Below, in pieces: positions 6,084-15,424 of a DNA stretch of 22,738 bases. The first letter of the stretch is position 1, and each line of letters opens with the position of its first letter. The stretch is from an uncultured Clostridia bacterium (GTDB taxonomy: Bacteria; Bacillota; Clostridia; Lachnospirales; Lachnospiraceae): assembly GCA_946623485.1 (NCBI GenBank), contig CAMORF010000004.1, positions 1 to 22,738 on the forward strand, given 5' to 3'. The notes under the pieces are model-generated. The model had not been told where the DNA came from. It did no database searches and worked only from the letters and a program-made list of their open reading frames with translations. The position numbers and the translations under genes were made by a program.

Positions 6084-9077
6084 ATGAGTGATCTGATGCG
6101 GTTGATTCCTTACAGGAAGCTTCTGAACTGGTCGGTGCGGGAATATGAGAACAAAGGCAGCATATTCGGTGTTTCCAGGATCCTGAAACGGGGCAAAAAG
6201 CAGTATCCGATCTTTGACGGGAGCATTGAAACGGTATTCGGGCCGGCGGCAGGACCCAACACACAGCTTGCCCAGAACCTGGTTGCCTCCTACCTGGCAG
6301 GCTCCTCCTGGTTTGAACTGAAAACGGTTCAGAAGATGGATGGAAGAGAGCTGGCCGCATGTGTGCCGAAGCCATGTATCGCGGCAGAGGATGAGTGTTA
6401 TAACTGCGAATGGTCCACCGAGCTGGAGGTCGGACAGGCGTATGAGGAATATGTCAAAGCATGGGTGCTGATTCATATCCTGGCCAAAGAGCTTGACATC
6501 GGATGTCCGGATGCGGTCGTTTTCAATATGTCCGTCGGATACGATCTGGATGGAATCAAAACCCCAAAGATCCAGAAGTTCCTGGATGACATGATTGAAG
6601 CAAAGGACAATCCGGTCTTTCAGGATTGCATCGCAGCTTCCCTGGAGGCAGTGGAAAACGGCTTGCTGAAAAAGGTGACGAAGGAGGACATCCTGAAGAT
6701 CCCATCCAGGATATCCGATTCTGTTACGGAATCCACGTTGCATGGCTGCCCGCCGAAGGAGATCGAGGCGATCGCATCCTACCTGCTGCAGGAGAAAAAA
6801 CTGAATACATACGTAAAATGCAATCCGACGCTTTTGGGATATGAGTTTGCGAGAAAGACACTTGACGGCCTGGGGTATGATTATATTGTGTTTGATGACC
6901 ATCACTTTACGACAGACCTTCAGTGGGAGGATGCCGTCCCGATGTTCGAGCGTCTGATAGCTCTTGCAGGACGTCTTGGCCTGTCGGCTGGCATGAAGCT
7001 GACCAATACCTTCCCTGTGGATGTCAAGGCCGGGGAGCTGCCCAGCGAAGAGATGTATATGTCCGGGCGCAGCCTCTATCCGCTGACCATCCAGCTTGTG
7101 TCCAGAGTTGCAAAGCAGTTTGACGGAAAGCTGCGCATATCGTATTCGGGCGGGGCGGATTATTTCAATATCCGTGATCTGGCAGAAGCCGGTGTCTGGC
7201 CGGTCACCATGGCAACGACGATCCTCAAGCCAGGCGGATACCTGAGACTGCACCAGATCGGGCAGCTTCTCATGGATCTTCCGGACAAAGCCTGGGCCGG
7301 GGTAGATGTTGAGAAGGTTGCAGGCCTTGCGGAGGAAGCGCTGGGCAGGGAAAGAAACCGTAAGAGCATGAAGCCGCTTCCTTCCAGGAAAAAGGAAGAA
7401 AGCCTGCCCCTCATGGATTGCTTTGATGCGCCATGCCGCTCAGGCTGCCCGATCCATCAGGATATCCCGGCATATCTGAGAGCCATGGAGGAAGGCAGGA
7501 GCGAGGATGCGCTCAGGATCATCCTGGAGAAAAATGCGCTTCCGTTCATTACCGGAACGATCTGCCCTCATACCTGCGGGGATCGCTGTATGCGCAGCCA
7601 CTACGAGGAAACCGTCCATATCCGGGAGGTCAAGCTGCAGGCAGCAAAAGAGGCAGCAGATCTGATCCTGAAGGATGTATCGCTTCCACAGGCTGTAACG
7701 GGAAAGAAAGCTGCCATTGTTGGAGGAGGCCCGGCCGGTCTTGCCGCGGCCAGCTTCCTGTCGAGGGCCGGCATACCTGTCACCGTATATGAAAAGGCAG
7801 ATGTCCTGGGCGGTGTCGTGCGCAGGGCAATCCCAGGGTTCAGGATTTCAGACCAGGCCATTGACCGGGATATTGAATTGTGCGCAAGGTATGGCGCGAA
7901 GTTCAAGACCGGGTGTGAGGTCACAGATCTGGAAGACCTGAGGAAGGAGGGGTATACGGATATCCTCCTTGCGGTAGGCGCCTGGAAACATGGAAGCCCC
8001 GCTTTGTCTTACGGAGACGCGTTGGACGCGCTGGAGTTCCTGACCAGAATCAAATATGATGACAGTGCCCTGAAGCTCGGGGAAAAGGTCGTTGTGATCG
8101 GCGGCGGCAATACCGCCATGGATGTTGCCAGGGCGGCGCTGCGCGTCAAGGGCGTCAGGGAAGTGAGTCTGGTATATCGCAGGACCAGACGCTACATGCC
8201 TGCCGACGAGGAAGAACTGAAGGAAGCCCTTGCGGATGGAGTCACTTTCCGGGAATTGCTTGCGCCGGTCGGCTGGAAAGACGGGAAGCTGGAATGCAGC
8301 GTCATGAAGCTTGGCGCGCCGGATGCGGGAGGCAGAAGAAGCCCTGTGGATACAGGGGAAAAGACCTGGATTGACTGCGACTGTGTGATCACTGCTGTCG
8401 GAGAGCGTGTGGATCACAGCCTGCTGGAACATGCCGGTGCCGCATTTGATGAAAAAGGGCGTCCGGTGACAGATGAAAACTGCATGTCCAGCCTGGACGG
8501 GGTCTATGTCATCGGCGACTGCAGGAGAGGGCCTGCCACGGTCGTAAAGGGGATTGCCGACGCGATGGCTGCGGCCGGTGCGATTGCAGGAATTGATTTT
8601 GAAGCATACGCGAAAGAGAATGGTTCCGATGACGTCGGAAGGTGTAAAGACAAAAAGGGAATCCTGTGCGATGACTGTGATACGCTGCCGGAGAAACGGT
8701 GCCTGGGATGCGCGACAGTCTGCGAAGTCTGTACCGATGTCTGTCCCAACCGGGCCAATGTTGCGGTCAAGGTTCCGGGGCTTGAAAAGGAGCAGATCCT
8801 CCATGTTGACGGCATGTGCAACGAATGCGGGAACTGCGCTGTGTTCTGCCCGTATTCCGGCCGTCCGTACCGGGATAAGCTGACCTTGTTCTGGAACGAG
8901 GAGGATATGGAGCATTCAGAGAATACCGGTTTCCTGGTGCTCGGAGGGACAAAGGTCCGGCTTCGCTTTGCCGGAAAGACAGAGGATTTTGATGTGTCGG
9001 ATGCCGGCTGCGGCCTTTATGAACCGCTTCGCCTCCTGATTCAGGCTGTGATCCGGGATGATTCCTGGCTCATCTGA
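6084..9077 (+). CDS. ygfK: YgfK, putative selenate reductase-like flavin/Fe-S oxidoreductase
   Basis: The 997 residues match the full YgfK layout. The N-terminal region (about 1-420) looks like a dihydroorotate-dehydrogenase-type barrel (YVKCNPTLLGYEFA, AGMKLTNTFPVD, RISYSGGADYFN). Next comes a cysteine-rich Fe-S domain at about 445-500 (CRSGCPIHQDIP, CPHTCGDRC) like that in the glutamate synthase small chain. A FAD site follows near 545 (VGGGPAGLAAASFLSRAG) and an NAD(P)H site near 670 (VVIGGGNTAMDVA). Two C-terminal ferredoxin clusters sit at about 862-885 (CLGCATVCEVCTDVC) and 911-922 (CNECGNCAVFC). The 'selenate reductase' name is historical; I infer that it passes electrons between NAD(P)H and the xanthine dehydrogenase or a ring-reducing step. 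AGGAGGGG lies 7 bp before the ATG. Confidence 0.93.
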   Translation: MSDLMRLIPYRKLLNWSVREYENKGSIFGVSRILKRGKKQYPIFDGSIETVFGPAAGPNTQLAQNLVASYLAGSSWFELKTVQKMDGRELAACVPKPCIAAEDECYNCEWSTELEVGQAYEEYVKAWVLIHILAKELDIGCPDAVVFNMSVGYDLDGIKTPKIQKFLDDMIEAKDNPVFQDCIAASLEAVENGLLKKVTKEDILKIPSRISDSVTESTLHGCPPKEIEAIASYLLQEKKLNTYVKCNPTLLGYEFARKTLDGLGYDYIVFDDHHFTTDLQWEDAVPMFERLIALAGRLGLSAGMKLTNTFPVDVKAGELPSEEMYMSGRSLYPLTIQLVSRVAKQFDGKLRISYSGGADYFNIRDLAEAGVWPVTMATTILKPGGYLRLHQIGQLLMDLPDKAWAGVDVEKVAGLAEEALGRERNRKSMKPLPSRKKEESLPLMDCFDAPCRSGCPIHQDIPAYLRAMEEGRSEDALRIILEKNALPFITGTICPHTCGDRCMRSHYEETVHIREVKLQAAKEAADLILKDVSLPQAVTGKKAAIVGGGPAGLAAASFLSRAGIPVTVYEKADVLGGVVRRAIPGFRISDQAIDRDIELCARYGAKFKTGCEVTDLEDLRKEGYTDILLAVGAWKHGSPALSYGDALDALEFLTRIKYDDSALKLGEKVVVIGGGNTAMDVARAALRVKGVREVSLVYRRTRRYMPADEEELKEALADGVTFRELLAPVGWKDGKLECSVMKLGAPDAGGRRSPVDTGEKTWIDCDCVITAVGERVDHSLLEHAGAAFDEKGRPVTDENCMSSLDGVYVIGDCRRGPATVVKGIADAMAAAGAIAGIDFEAYAKENGSDDVGRCKDKKGILCDDCDTLPEKRCLGCATVCEVCTDVCPNRANVAVKVPGLEKEQILHVDGMCNECGNCAVFCPYSGRPYRDKLTLFWNEEDMEHSENTGFLVLGGTKVRLRFAGKTEDFDVSDAGCGLYEPLRLLIQAVIRDDSWLI

Positions 9078-9117
9078 CTCATGCCAATGACAGTCTCATA
9101 ACAAACATGTTTTTGCT

Positions 9118-9144
9118 CCCCATCGGTGCCTGGCACCGATGGGG
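9118..9144. terminator. Perfect palindrome after ygfK, possible terminator
   Basis: CCCCATCGGTG and CACCGATGGGG pair over 11 bp around a CCTGG loop, 40 bp past the ygfK stop. The following sequence is TTGTTGGGG, not a clean T-run, so it may be a weak or factor-assisted terminator, an mRNA 3'-end stabiliser or a protein-binding site. Confidence 0.55.
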
Positions 9145-9167
9145 TTGTTGGGGTATGCAGGATCCGT

Positions 9168-9196
9168 TTTATATCAGGGAACTGTTCAGTTATAAT
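9168..9196 (+). promoter_or_regulatory. Candidate sigma70 promoter for xanthine dehydrogenase
   Basis: TTTATA (9168-9173), a 17-bp spacer and a consensus TATAAT (9191-9196) predict a start near 9203. That gives xdh its own transcript with a leader of about 185 nt, just after the ygfK hairpin. Confidence 0.6.
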
Positions 9197-9202
9197 TTCT
9201 TA

Positions 9203-9387
9203 TATTGTGTTTGTTTTTTCCTGGCTTGTGCAGGGTAGAATTCGGCTGCATAATATGCTCATTCGCATACTCGGAGAAAAACCTACGTCGACTGACAACA
9301 ACGCAGCATATACATGCGAAGACAAGCCGGATGCATGAGTGATTAAGAGAAAGCTGGAATTTTGTTACAATTGAAAGGGAACAGTTT
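9203..9387 (+). promoter_or_regulatory. Long, foldable 5' leader of xdh, possible riboswitch or attenuator
   Basis: The 310-bp gap between ygfK and xdh has no convincing gene; most of it is this leader. CTGGCTTGT (9221-9229) can pair with ACAAGCCGG (9322-9330) over 9 bp with one G-U, closing a domain of about 110 nt. Inside, GCATAATATGC (9248-9258) can pair with GCATATACATGC (9306-9317). TTCGCAT (9262-9268) can instead pair with ATGCGAA (9314-9320), so two structures compete for the same 3' strand. It does not fit the guanine/adenine riboswitch consensus that I know, nor clearly the molybdenum-cofactor motif. The ribosome site AAAGGGA is at 9374-9380. Confidence 0.45.
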
Positions 9388-12300
9388 ATGGGAGCAATCT
9401 ATACATTTACGGTGAATGGAAAGAAAGTGAGCACGGAGGAAAACAAGCCTTTGATTCGCTTTCTCAGGGATGATTTGAAGCTGTACTCCGTAAAAGACGG
9501 GTGCTCCCAGGGAGCCTGCGGTGCCTGTACAATTCTCGCGGACGGGAAACCTGTCAGAGCCTGCGTCCTGAAAACATCAAAGGCAGCGGGAAAGCGGATT
9601 CTTACCGTGGAGGGGCTGAGCCTGCAGGAAAAAGAAACCTTTGTATACGCGTTCGGCACCTGCGGGGCGGTTCAATGCGGATTCTGTATCCCTGGTATGG
9701 TGATGAGCGCGAAGGCACTGCTTGATGTCAATCCTGATCCGTCAGAGGATGAGATCAGGCAGGCGATCCGGGGCAATGTCTGCCGGTGTACCGGGTATCA
9801 GAAGATCATAGAGGGAATCCGCCTTGCCGGCGCAGTCCTTCGGGGGGATGCGCAGATTGACCGCAGCAGGGAGGAAGGCAGGAGCTATGGTGTCGGCGTT
9901 CCCGCCTTCCGCGTGGATGTCAGAAGAAAAACCCTTGGATACGGCAAGTATCCTGATGATATCGGGCCGGAATATTTTGTCCGCGAGAGCAGCGATCGTG
10001 CGCTGGAGCTGGAGACTGCGCTTGCAAAGGAAGGAGCAGGGGGCGCATATGTGGTTTTCGGCGCGCGGTCTGGAAACAGCGGCCGCCTGAAAGCAGGCGA
10101 TGTGGTATGCCGGGCTGATGATCCGGGGTGCCCCGTGTGTACGATCGTGGAACCGGACCTTCCTGACATGGCTGTGTGCGGCGCGGTCCGGTCCAGGTAT
10201 GCAAGGGCAAGAATCCTGAAGATTGATGTGTCCAGGGCACAGGCGCTTCCTGGCGTCATCGGCGTTCTGACCGCCAGGGATGTCCCGGTGAACAAGGTCG
10301 GGCACATTATCCATGACTGGGACGTCATGATCGAAGAAGGCGGCATCACCCATATGTGTGCTGATGCCCTGTGCCTGATCGTCGCAGAGTCTGCTTATAT
10401 TCTTGAAAAGGCTAAGGAACTTGTCCAGATCGAATATGAGGTCTTAACACCCGTCCGCACGCCTGATGAGGCGGCTGCCCCGGATGCCCCAAAGCTCCAT
10501 CCGGGAGGAAACCTGTGCGCTTCCAGGCATATAGTCCGGGGAGATCCGAAGAAAGCACTCGCGGAATCGAAATATGTGGTAACGGAACACTTTGAAACCC
10601 CCTTTACGGAACACGCATTTCTGGAACCGGAGTGTGCAGTATCCTTCCCATATAAAAACGGCGTGAAGATTCTTTCCACGGATCAGGGCGCTTACGCGAC
10701 CCGCGCGGAGACAGCCCATATGTTCGGATGGGAGGAGGAGCGGGTGGTCGTGGAGAATCAGCTGATCGGCGGCGGATTTGGCGGAAAGGAAGATGTGTCC
10801 GTCCAGCATCTGTCCGCCCTCGCAGCCTGGAAGTTCCATCGGCCGGTGAAGATGAAGCTCTCCAGGCAGGAATCCATTGAATTCCATCCGAAGCGCCATG
10901 CCATGAAGGGAACATTTACCCTGGGCTGTGACGAGAGAGGTATCCTTCAGGCGATTGACTGCGAATTCACCTTTGATACCGGCGCTTACGCATCGCTGTG
11001 CGGCCCGGTGCTTGAACGGGCCTGCACCCATGCGGTGGGGCCATACTGTTACCAGAACACGGACATCCGCGGATACGGATACTATACCAACAATCCGCCG
11101 GCCGGGGCGTTCCGGGGATTTGGCGTATGCCAGACGGAATTTGCGCTGGAATCCGTTCTGAACCTGCTGGCCGAAAAGGTGGGGATCTCTCCGTGGGAAA
11201 TCCGTTACCGGAATGCCATTTCGCCGGGAAAGATCCTGCCGAACGGGCAGATCGCCGATGTGTCTACTTCCCTGAAGGAAGCGCTGGAGGCAGTGCGTCC
11301 CTTCTATGAGGCAAACCGGGCAAGGGCAGGCATTGCCTGCGCCATGAAAAACGCGGGTGTGGGCGTCGGGCTTGTGGATGACGGAAATGCCCGGCTTTGC
11401 GTGGAGAATGGAAGGGTGGTCATCTACACCTGTGCTTCTGACATCGGGCAGGGGGGCTATACGGTATTTTGCCAGGATACGGCGGAAGCGACAGGCCTTC
11501 CGAAGGATCGGCTTCTGATGGGAATCTGCAGCACGGAAAATGCGCCGGATTCCGGCATGACCTCCGGCTCCAGGCAGACACTGGTCACAGGAGAAGCCGT
11601 GCGCGGGGCGGCATTCCTCCTGCGGGACGCAATGACCGCTGCCGGGATGGTACTTGAACAGCATGAGACGAAGGAGAACATCAGGCTCTCAAGTGCAGAT
11701 CACAAGATCGTGGAACAGGTACAGAAGGAGCTTCTTGCTTTGCTTCAGGGCAGTGACGCATGCACTCATCCAAGGATCGGGCCGGATGATGTTGTTTCCT
11801 ATGGAACCGGGAATGCTTATGCGCCCGGAATAACACAGGAGCCCTTTGTAAGCCCGAATATGACGATCCACGAAGACGGGAGCATCTCAGGAAGAGGTAC
11901 CGGCTTAGACCAGGGCACCTATGGCAGGAAAGGCTCCCAGACTTCCATCAGTGGATCCCCGGTAAAAGATCCATACCGCGTACTGGAATTCCTGGAAGGG
12001 ATGCAGTTTTCCTATCGTTATTATGAACCGACAGATCCCCTTGGCGCGGACAAGCCGAATCCGAAGAGCCATATTGCCTACGCATATGCGGCTTGCTGCG
12101 CAATCCTGGATGAGGAAGGGAAGGTGGAACGCATCTATTCTGCCTTTGATGCCGGCAAGGTTGTAAACCCGATTTCCATCCAGGGCCAGATCGAAGGCGG
12201 GGCAGTGATGGGAATGGGCTACGCGCTGACCGAGGATTTCCCGCTGGAAGACTGCCGGCCTAAGGCCAGGTTCGGAACTCTCGGGCTCCTCAGGGCGACG

Positions 12301-12486
12301 CAGGTTCCGCAGATTAAGGCAATCTATGTGGAGAAGGACGAGCTGATGGGAGTCTCCTATGGAAGCAAAGGAATCGGGGAGATTACCACAATCCCCATCG
12401 CCCCTGCAATCGCCGGCGCGTACTATGCGAAGGATCACAGGCTGCGCCGGAAGCTTCCGATGGAACATACCTGGTACCGGCCTTGA
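9388..12486 (+). CDS. xdhD: Selenium-dependent-type xanthine dehydrogenase, fused [2Fe-2S] and molybdopterin domains
   Basis: This 1032-residue protein begins with a plant-type [2Fe-2S] domain (C39, C44, C47, C59), then a second [2Fe-2S] domain with CGFC (C97, C100) and CRC (C132, C134). The rest is a molybdopterin hydroxylase of the XdhD type: GGGFGGKEDVS near 460, PPAGAFRGFGV near 575, TSGSRQTLVTGEAV near 730 and the catalytic glutamate E998 in GSKGIGEITT. It should oxidise hypoxanthine, xanthine or a related purine. No in-frame TGA is read through, so any selenium would be in the cofactor, as described for this family. No FAD subunit is encoded nearby. Residues of about 765-865 are Gly/Ser-rich and I do not recognise them. 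AAAGGGA precedes the ATG by 7 bp. Confidence 0.92.
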   Translation: MGAIYTFTVNGKKVSTEENKPLIRFLRDDLKLYSVKDGCSQGACGACTILADGKPVRACVLKTSKAAGKRILTVEGLSLQEKETFVYAFGTCGAVQCGFCIPGMVMSAKALLDVNPDPSEDEIRQAIRGNVCRCTGYQKIIEGIRLAGAVLRGDAQIDRSREEGRSYGVGVPAFRVDVRRKTLGYGKYPDDIGPEYFVRESSDRALELETALAKEGAGGAYVVFGARSGNSGRLKAGDVVCRADDPGCPVCTIVEPDLPDMAVCGAVRSRYARARILKIDVSRAQALPGVIGVLTARDVPVNKVGHIIHDWDVMIEEGGITHMCADALCLIVAESAYILEKAKELVQIEYEVLTPVRTPDEAAAPDAPKLHPGGNLCASRHIVRGDPKKALAESKYVVTEHFETPFTEHAFLEPECAVSFPYKNGVKILSTDQGAYATRAETAHMFGWEEERVVVENQLIGGGFGGKEDVSVQHLSALAAWKFHRPVKMKLSRQESIEFHPKRHAMKGTFTLGCDERGILQAIDCEFTFDTGAYASLCGPVLERACTHAVGPYCYQNTDIRGYGYYTNNPPAGAFRGFGVCQTEFALESVLNLLAEKVGISPWEIRYRNAISPGKILPNGQIADVSTSLKEALEAVRPFYEANRARAGIACAMKNAGVGVGLVDDGNARLCVENGRVVIYTCASDIGQGGYTVFCQDTAEATGLPKDRLLMGICSTENAPDSGMTSGSRQTLVTGEAVRGAAFLLRDAMTAAGMVLEQHETKENIRLSSADHKIVEQVQKELLALLQGSDACTHPRIGPDDVVSYGTGNAYAPGITQEPFVSPNMTIHEDGSISGRGTGLDQGTYGRKGSQTSISGSPVKDPYRVLEFLEGMQFSYRYYEPTDPLGADKPNPKSHIAYAYAACCAILDEEGKVERIYSAFDAGKVVNPISIQGQIEGGAVMGMGYALTEDFPLEDCRPKARFGTLGLLRATQVPQIKAIYVEKDELMGVSYGSKGIGEITTIPIAPAIAGAYYAKDHRLRRKLPMEHTWYRP

Positions 12487-12534
12487 CACCGATCATGTAC
12501 CGTTCTTGATACCGGCTCTGACACCGGTCCTGAC
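12475..12534 (+). repeat. Degenerate tandem duplication of the xdh stop-codon context
   Basis: The gene end TACCGGCCTTGACACCG (12475-12491, with stop TGA) recurs as TACCGTTCTTGA (12498-12509) and TACCGGCTCTGACACCGG (12510-12527), with a further CCTGACC remnant. The copies are diverged but clearly related. Confidence 0.65.
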
Positions 12535-12552
12535 CAGCTATCTGCATCAAAC

Positions 12553-12580
12553 TTGACAAGTGTGAACAAACTGATATAGT
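12553..12580 (+). promoter_or_regulatory. Strong sigma70 promoter of the ygeY-ygeW-arcC group
   Basis: A consensus TTGACA (12553-12558), a 16-bp spacer and an extended -10, TGATATAGT with TATAGT at 12575-12580, predict a start near 12587. The leader of about 95 nt holds two small hairpins: CAAAC-AAAAA-GTTTG and CTGTTA-T-TAACAG. Confidence 0.8.
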
Positions 12581-12680
12581 GGAATGAAACAGGATCAAAC
12601 AAAAAGTTTGGTAAGAAGAATTACTGTTATTAACAGGCATATACATCTGTATACAGGCTGGCCTGCATGGAGGAAATGGA

Positions 12681-14078
12681 ATGATGGAGCTTGATTACGC
12701 GAAGATCAGAGAAGCTGCAGAAGGATACAAGAAGGATATGTCCGCGTTCCTGCGCGCGATGATCTCCCACCCCAGCGAAAGCTGCGAGGAGAAGGATGTC
12801 GTCATGTGCATTCAGGAAGAGATGAAGAAGGTCGGTTTTGACAAGGTTGAGATCGACGGCCTCGGCAATGTGATCGGATGGGCCGGAAAGAATGGTGATA
12901 TCGGCGATGACAAGAAGATCATTGCCATAGACGGGCACATCGATACCGTCGGGATCGGAAACCGTGACAACTGGACCGCGGATCCCTATGAAGGATGGGA
13001 GGATGATGATGTCATCTATGGACGCGGAGGATCTGACCAGGAGGGCGGAACCGCCTCTGCCGTCTATGCGGTGAAGATCATGAAAGAGATGGACTTGATT
13101 CCGGAAGGATATAAGATCATGGTGGTCGGCTCTGTCATGGAGGAGGACTGCGATGGCTTGTGCTGGCAGTATATTGTCAACAAGGACAAGATCCGCCCGG
13201 AATTTGTCATTTCCACGGAGCCGACAGACGGCGGAATCTACAGAGGGCACAGGGGCAGGATGGAGATCCGTGTGGATGTGCATGGCGTTTCCTGCCACGG
13301 CAGCGCGCCGGAACGCGGGGATAACGCGATCTATAAGATGGCAGACATTATCAGTGATGTCCGGGCCCTGAATAACAACGGATGCAGTGACAGCACCCAG
13401 ATTAAGGGACTGGTGAAGATGCTTGACCCGAAGTACAACCCGGAGCATTATGAGGATGCGCGGTTCCTCGGAAGGGGGACCTGCACGGTTTCCCAGATCT
13501 TCTATACCTCCCCGAGCCGCTGCGCGGTGGCTGATTCCTGCGCGATTTCCATTGACCGCAGGATGACGGCTGGAGAGACGTGGGACAGCTGTCTGAAGGA
13601 GATCGAGGAACTGCCCTCGGTGAGGAAGTACGGGGATGACGTGAAGGTCTCCATGTACATGTACGCGAGGCCGGCATGGACCGGTGAGGTCTATGAGACA
13701 GAAGCTTATTTCCCGACCTGGATCAACAAGGAAAACGCGGCGCATGTCAAGTGCCTGGTGGATGCGCATAAAGCTTTATATGGGGAGCATCGCATGGGTC
13801 CGGACAGCCAGAAGGCGCTCCGTGACCGCCCGCTGATTGACAAGTGGACATTTTCCACCAATGGTGTCGCGATCCAGGGACGATATGGAATCCCCTGCGT
13901 CGGATTTGGCCCCGGGGCAGAGAGCCAGGCCCATGCGCCGAACGAGATTACATGGAAACAGGATCTGGTGCGCGTGTGCGCGGTCCTGACTGCTGCGATC
14001 CCGCTCTACACGACAGAGGAAAAGACCGACGATGTCACTGTGTTCCGCGCGGGAAAAACAGATAATGAGATTCTGTGA
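12681..14078 (+). CDS. ygeY: YgeY family selenium metabolism-linked M20 hydrolase
   Basis: This 465-residue M20-family metallohydrolase is of the YgeY type. Metal ligands are visible: H86 and D88 in [10 protein letters not shown]119 in [10 protein letters not shown] and the glutamate pair E154-E155 in [10 protein letters not shown] later [16 protein letters not shown] segment begins the dimerisation domain. M20 enzymes cleave peptide or amide bonds, often N-acyl or N-carbamoyl groups. In this cluster a purine-ring-derived carbamoyl or formyl diamino acid is a reasonable substrate, which is inference. GGAGG at 12669-12673 suits the first of two adjacent ATG codons (12681, 12684). A strong promoter lies about 100 bp upstream. 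The stop codon falls inside the first copy of a direct repeat. Confidence 0.92.
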   Translation: MMELDYAKIREAAEGYKKDMSAFLRAMISHPSESCEEKDVVMCIQEEMKKVGFDKVEIDGLGNVIGWAGKNGDIGDDKKIIAIDGHIDTVGIGNRDNWTADPYEGWEDDDVIYGRGGSDQEGGTASAVYAVKIMKEMDLIPEGYKIMVVGSVMEEDCDGLCWQYIVNKDKIRPEFVISTEPTDGGIYRGHRGRMEIRVDVHGVSCHGSAPERGDNAIYKMADIISDVRALNNNGCSDSTQIKGLVKMLDPKYNPEHYEDARFLGRGTCTVSQIFYTSPSRCAVADSCAISIDRRMTAGETWDSCLKEIEELPSVRKYGDDVKVSMYMYARPAWTGEVYETEAYFPTWINKENAAHVKCLVDAHKALYGEHRMGPDSQKALRDRPLIDKWTFSTNGVAIQGRYGIPCVGFGPGAESQAHAPNEITWKQDLVRVCAVLTAAIPLYTTEEKTDDVTVFRAGKTDNEIL

Positions 14079-14138
14079 AGGCAGATTGTGAAGTCAGAGA
14101 ATGAGATTCTGTGAAGACAGGCAATGAGATTCTGCAAG
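14064..14138 (+). repeat. Three direct repeats copying the ygeY stop-codon context
   Basis: AATGAGATTCTGTGAAG occurs exactly at 14064-14080, where its TGA is the ygeY stop, and at 14100-14116. AATGAGATTCTGCAAG follows at 14123-14138. They fill much of the 131-bp ygeY-ygeW gap. Confidence 0.85.
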
Positions 14139-14209
14139 GATGAAGGATCTGCGAGGAAGGAAACTGCCGGAAGAGAATGATGCAGCCGTATGAGAGAAAG
14201 GATTGAAAG

Positions 14210-15406
14210 ATGGACAAAGGCTTACAGGCATTTATCGACAAACTGGACACGCTGAAGTTCAGCGACATGTATGAGAATGATTTTTTCTTTACCTGGGATA
14301 AGACGGATGATGAGATCATGGCAGTCTTCACCGTGGCTGACGCGCTGCGGCATATGAGGGAAAAGAATATTTCCACAAGGATCTTTGATTCCGGGCTTGG
14401 AATATCCATCTTCCGCGATAATTCCACGAGAACCAGGTTTTCCTTTGCGTCCGCATGCAACCTGCTGGGGCTCGCGGTCCAGGACCTGGATGAGAAGAAG
14501 AGCCAGATCGCCCATGGTGAAACCGTAAGGGAAACCGCGAATATGGTGTCCTTCATGGCGGATGTCATCGGCATCAGGGATGATATGTATATCGGCAAGG
14601 GCCATACCTATCAGAAGACCGTCGTAGACGCGGTGACTGAGGGCTACCGACATGGCATCCTGGAACAGAAGCCGACACTGGTGAACCTTCAGTGCGATGT
14701 GGACCATCCGACGCAGTGCCTGGCGGATATGGAAGAGATCATCCATTATTTCGGAGGCGTGGAAAACCTGAAGGGCAAAAAGCTTGCCATGACATGGGCC
14801 TATTCCCCCAGCTATGGAAAGCCGCTGTCCGTGCCGCAGGGCGTGATCGGCCTGATGACCCGTTTTGGCATGGATGTTGTCCTTGCCCATCCGGAAGGTT
14901 ATGACGTGTTCCCGGAGTGCGAAGAGATCGCGCGCCGGAATGCGGAAAAGAGCGGCGGCAGCTTTACGAAGGTGGCAAGCATGCAGGAAGCATTCCGTGA
15001 CGCGGATATCGTTTATCCCAAGAGCTGGGCACCCTTCGCAGCCATGGAAAAACGGACCGAGCTGTACGGCAAGGGGGATTTCGATGGCATTGACGCGCTG
15101 GAGAAGGAGCTTCTCGCACAGAACGCGACGCACAAAGACTGGACCTGCAGTGAGGAACTGATGAAGACGACAAAGGATGGAAAAGCGCTCTATCTGCATT
15201 GCCTGCCGGCTGACATCAGCGGGGTTTCCTGCGAGGCGGGTGAGGTGGATGCTTCCGTCTTCAACCGTTACCTGGATCCCTTGTATAAAGAGGCTTCCTA
15301 TAAACCTTATATTATCGCGGCGATGATTTTCCTCGCGAAATGCAAGGATCCACAGGGGACGCTGAGGCGGCTGGCGGAGAGAAACAAGCCGAGGCTGTTC
15401 CGGTAA
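14210..15406 (+). CDS. ygeW: YgeW, knotted carbamoyltransferase homologue
   Basis: This 398-residue protein has the hallmarks of aspartate/ornithine transcarbamoylases: the carbamoyl-phosphate motif STRTR at residues 72-76, HPTQ at 166-169 and HCLP at 330-333. The length and neighbours place it in the YgeW group, a knotted carbamoyltransferase whose substrate is not firmly known. Beside carbamate kinase and diaminopropionate lyase, the likely direction is phosphorolysis of a carbamoylated intermediate to give carbamoyl phosphate, as in ornithine transcarbamylase plus ArcC fermentation; this direction is inferred. AAAGGA at 14197-14202 stands 7 bp before the ATG. It is probably cotranscribed from the promoter at 12553-12580. 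Confidence 0.93.
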   Translation: MDKGLQAFIDKLDTLKFSDMYENDFFFTWDKTDDEIMAVFTVADALRHMREKNISTRIFDSGLGISIFRDNSTRTRFSFASACNLLGLAVQDLDEKKSQIAHGETVRETANMVSFMADVIGIRDDMYIGKGHTYQKTVVDAVTEGYRHGILEQKPTLVNLQCDVDHPTQCLADMEEIIHYFGGVENLKGKKLAMTWAYSPSYGKPLSVPQGVIGLMTRFGMDVVLAHPEGYDVFPECEEIARRNAEKSGGSFTKVASMQEAFRDADIVYPKSWAPFAAMEKRTELYGKGDFDGIDALEKELLAQNATHKDWTCSEELMKTTKDGKALYLHCLPADISGVSCEAGEVDASVFNRYLDPLYKEASYKPYIIAAMIFLAKCKDPQGTLRRLAERNKPRLFR

Positions 15407-15424
15407 GGAGCTGGCACGAATTCA

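Noticed and set aside
9126..9338. A 70-codon rightward frame between ygfK and xdh
   Set aside because: It has no ribosome site and no recognisable protein, and it starts inside the hairpin at 9118-9144 and runs across the promoter and leader.
9366..9371. Extended -10 TGTTACAAT close to xdh
   Set aside because: Its transcript would start within the xdh ribosome site, leaving no usable leader; the -35 is poor.
9203..9387. Classical guanine/adenine riboswitch before xdh
   Set aside because: The conserved junction and loop words of the purine riboswitch are absent; only a generic structured leader can be supported.
9388..12486. Selenocysteine codon in the selenium-dependent-type xanthine dehydrogenase
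   Set aside because: The frame is continuous with no internal TGA and ends naturally with the family C-terminus, so no recoding is needed.
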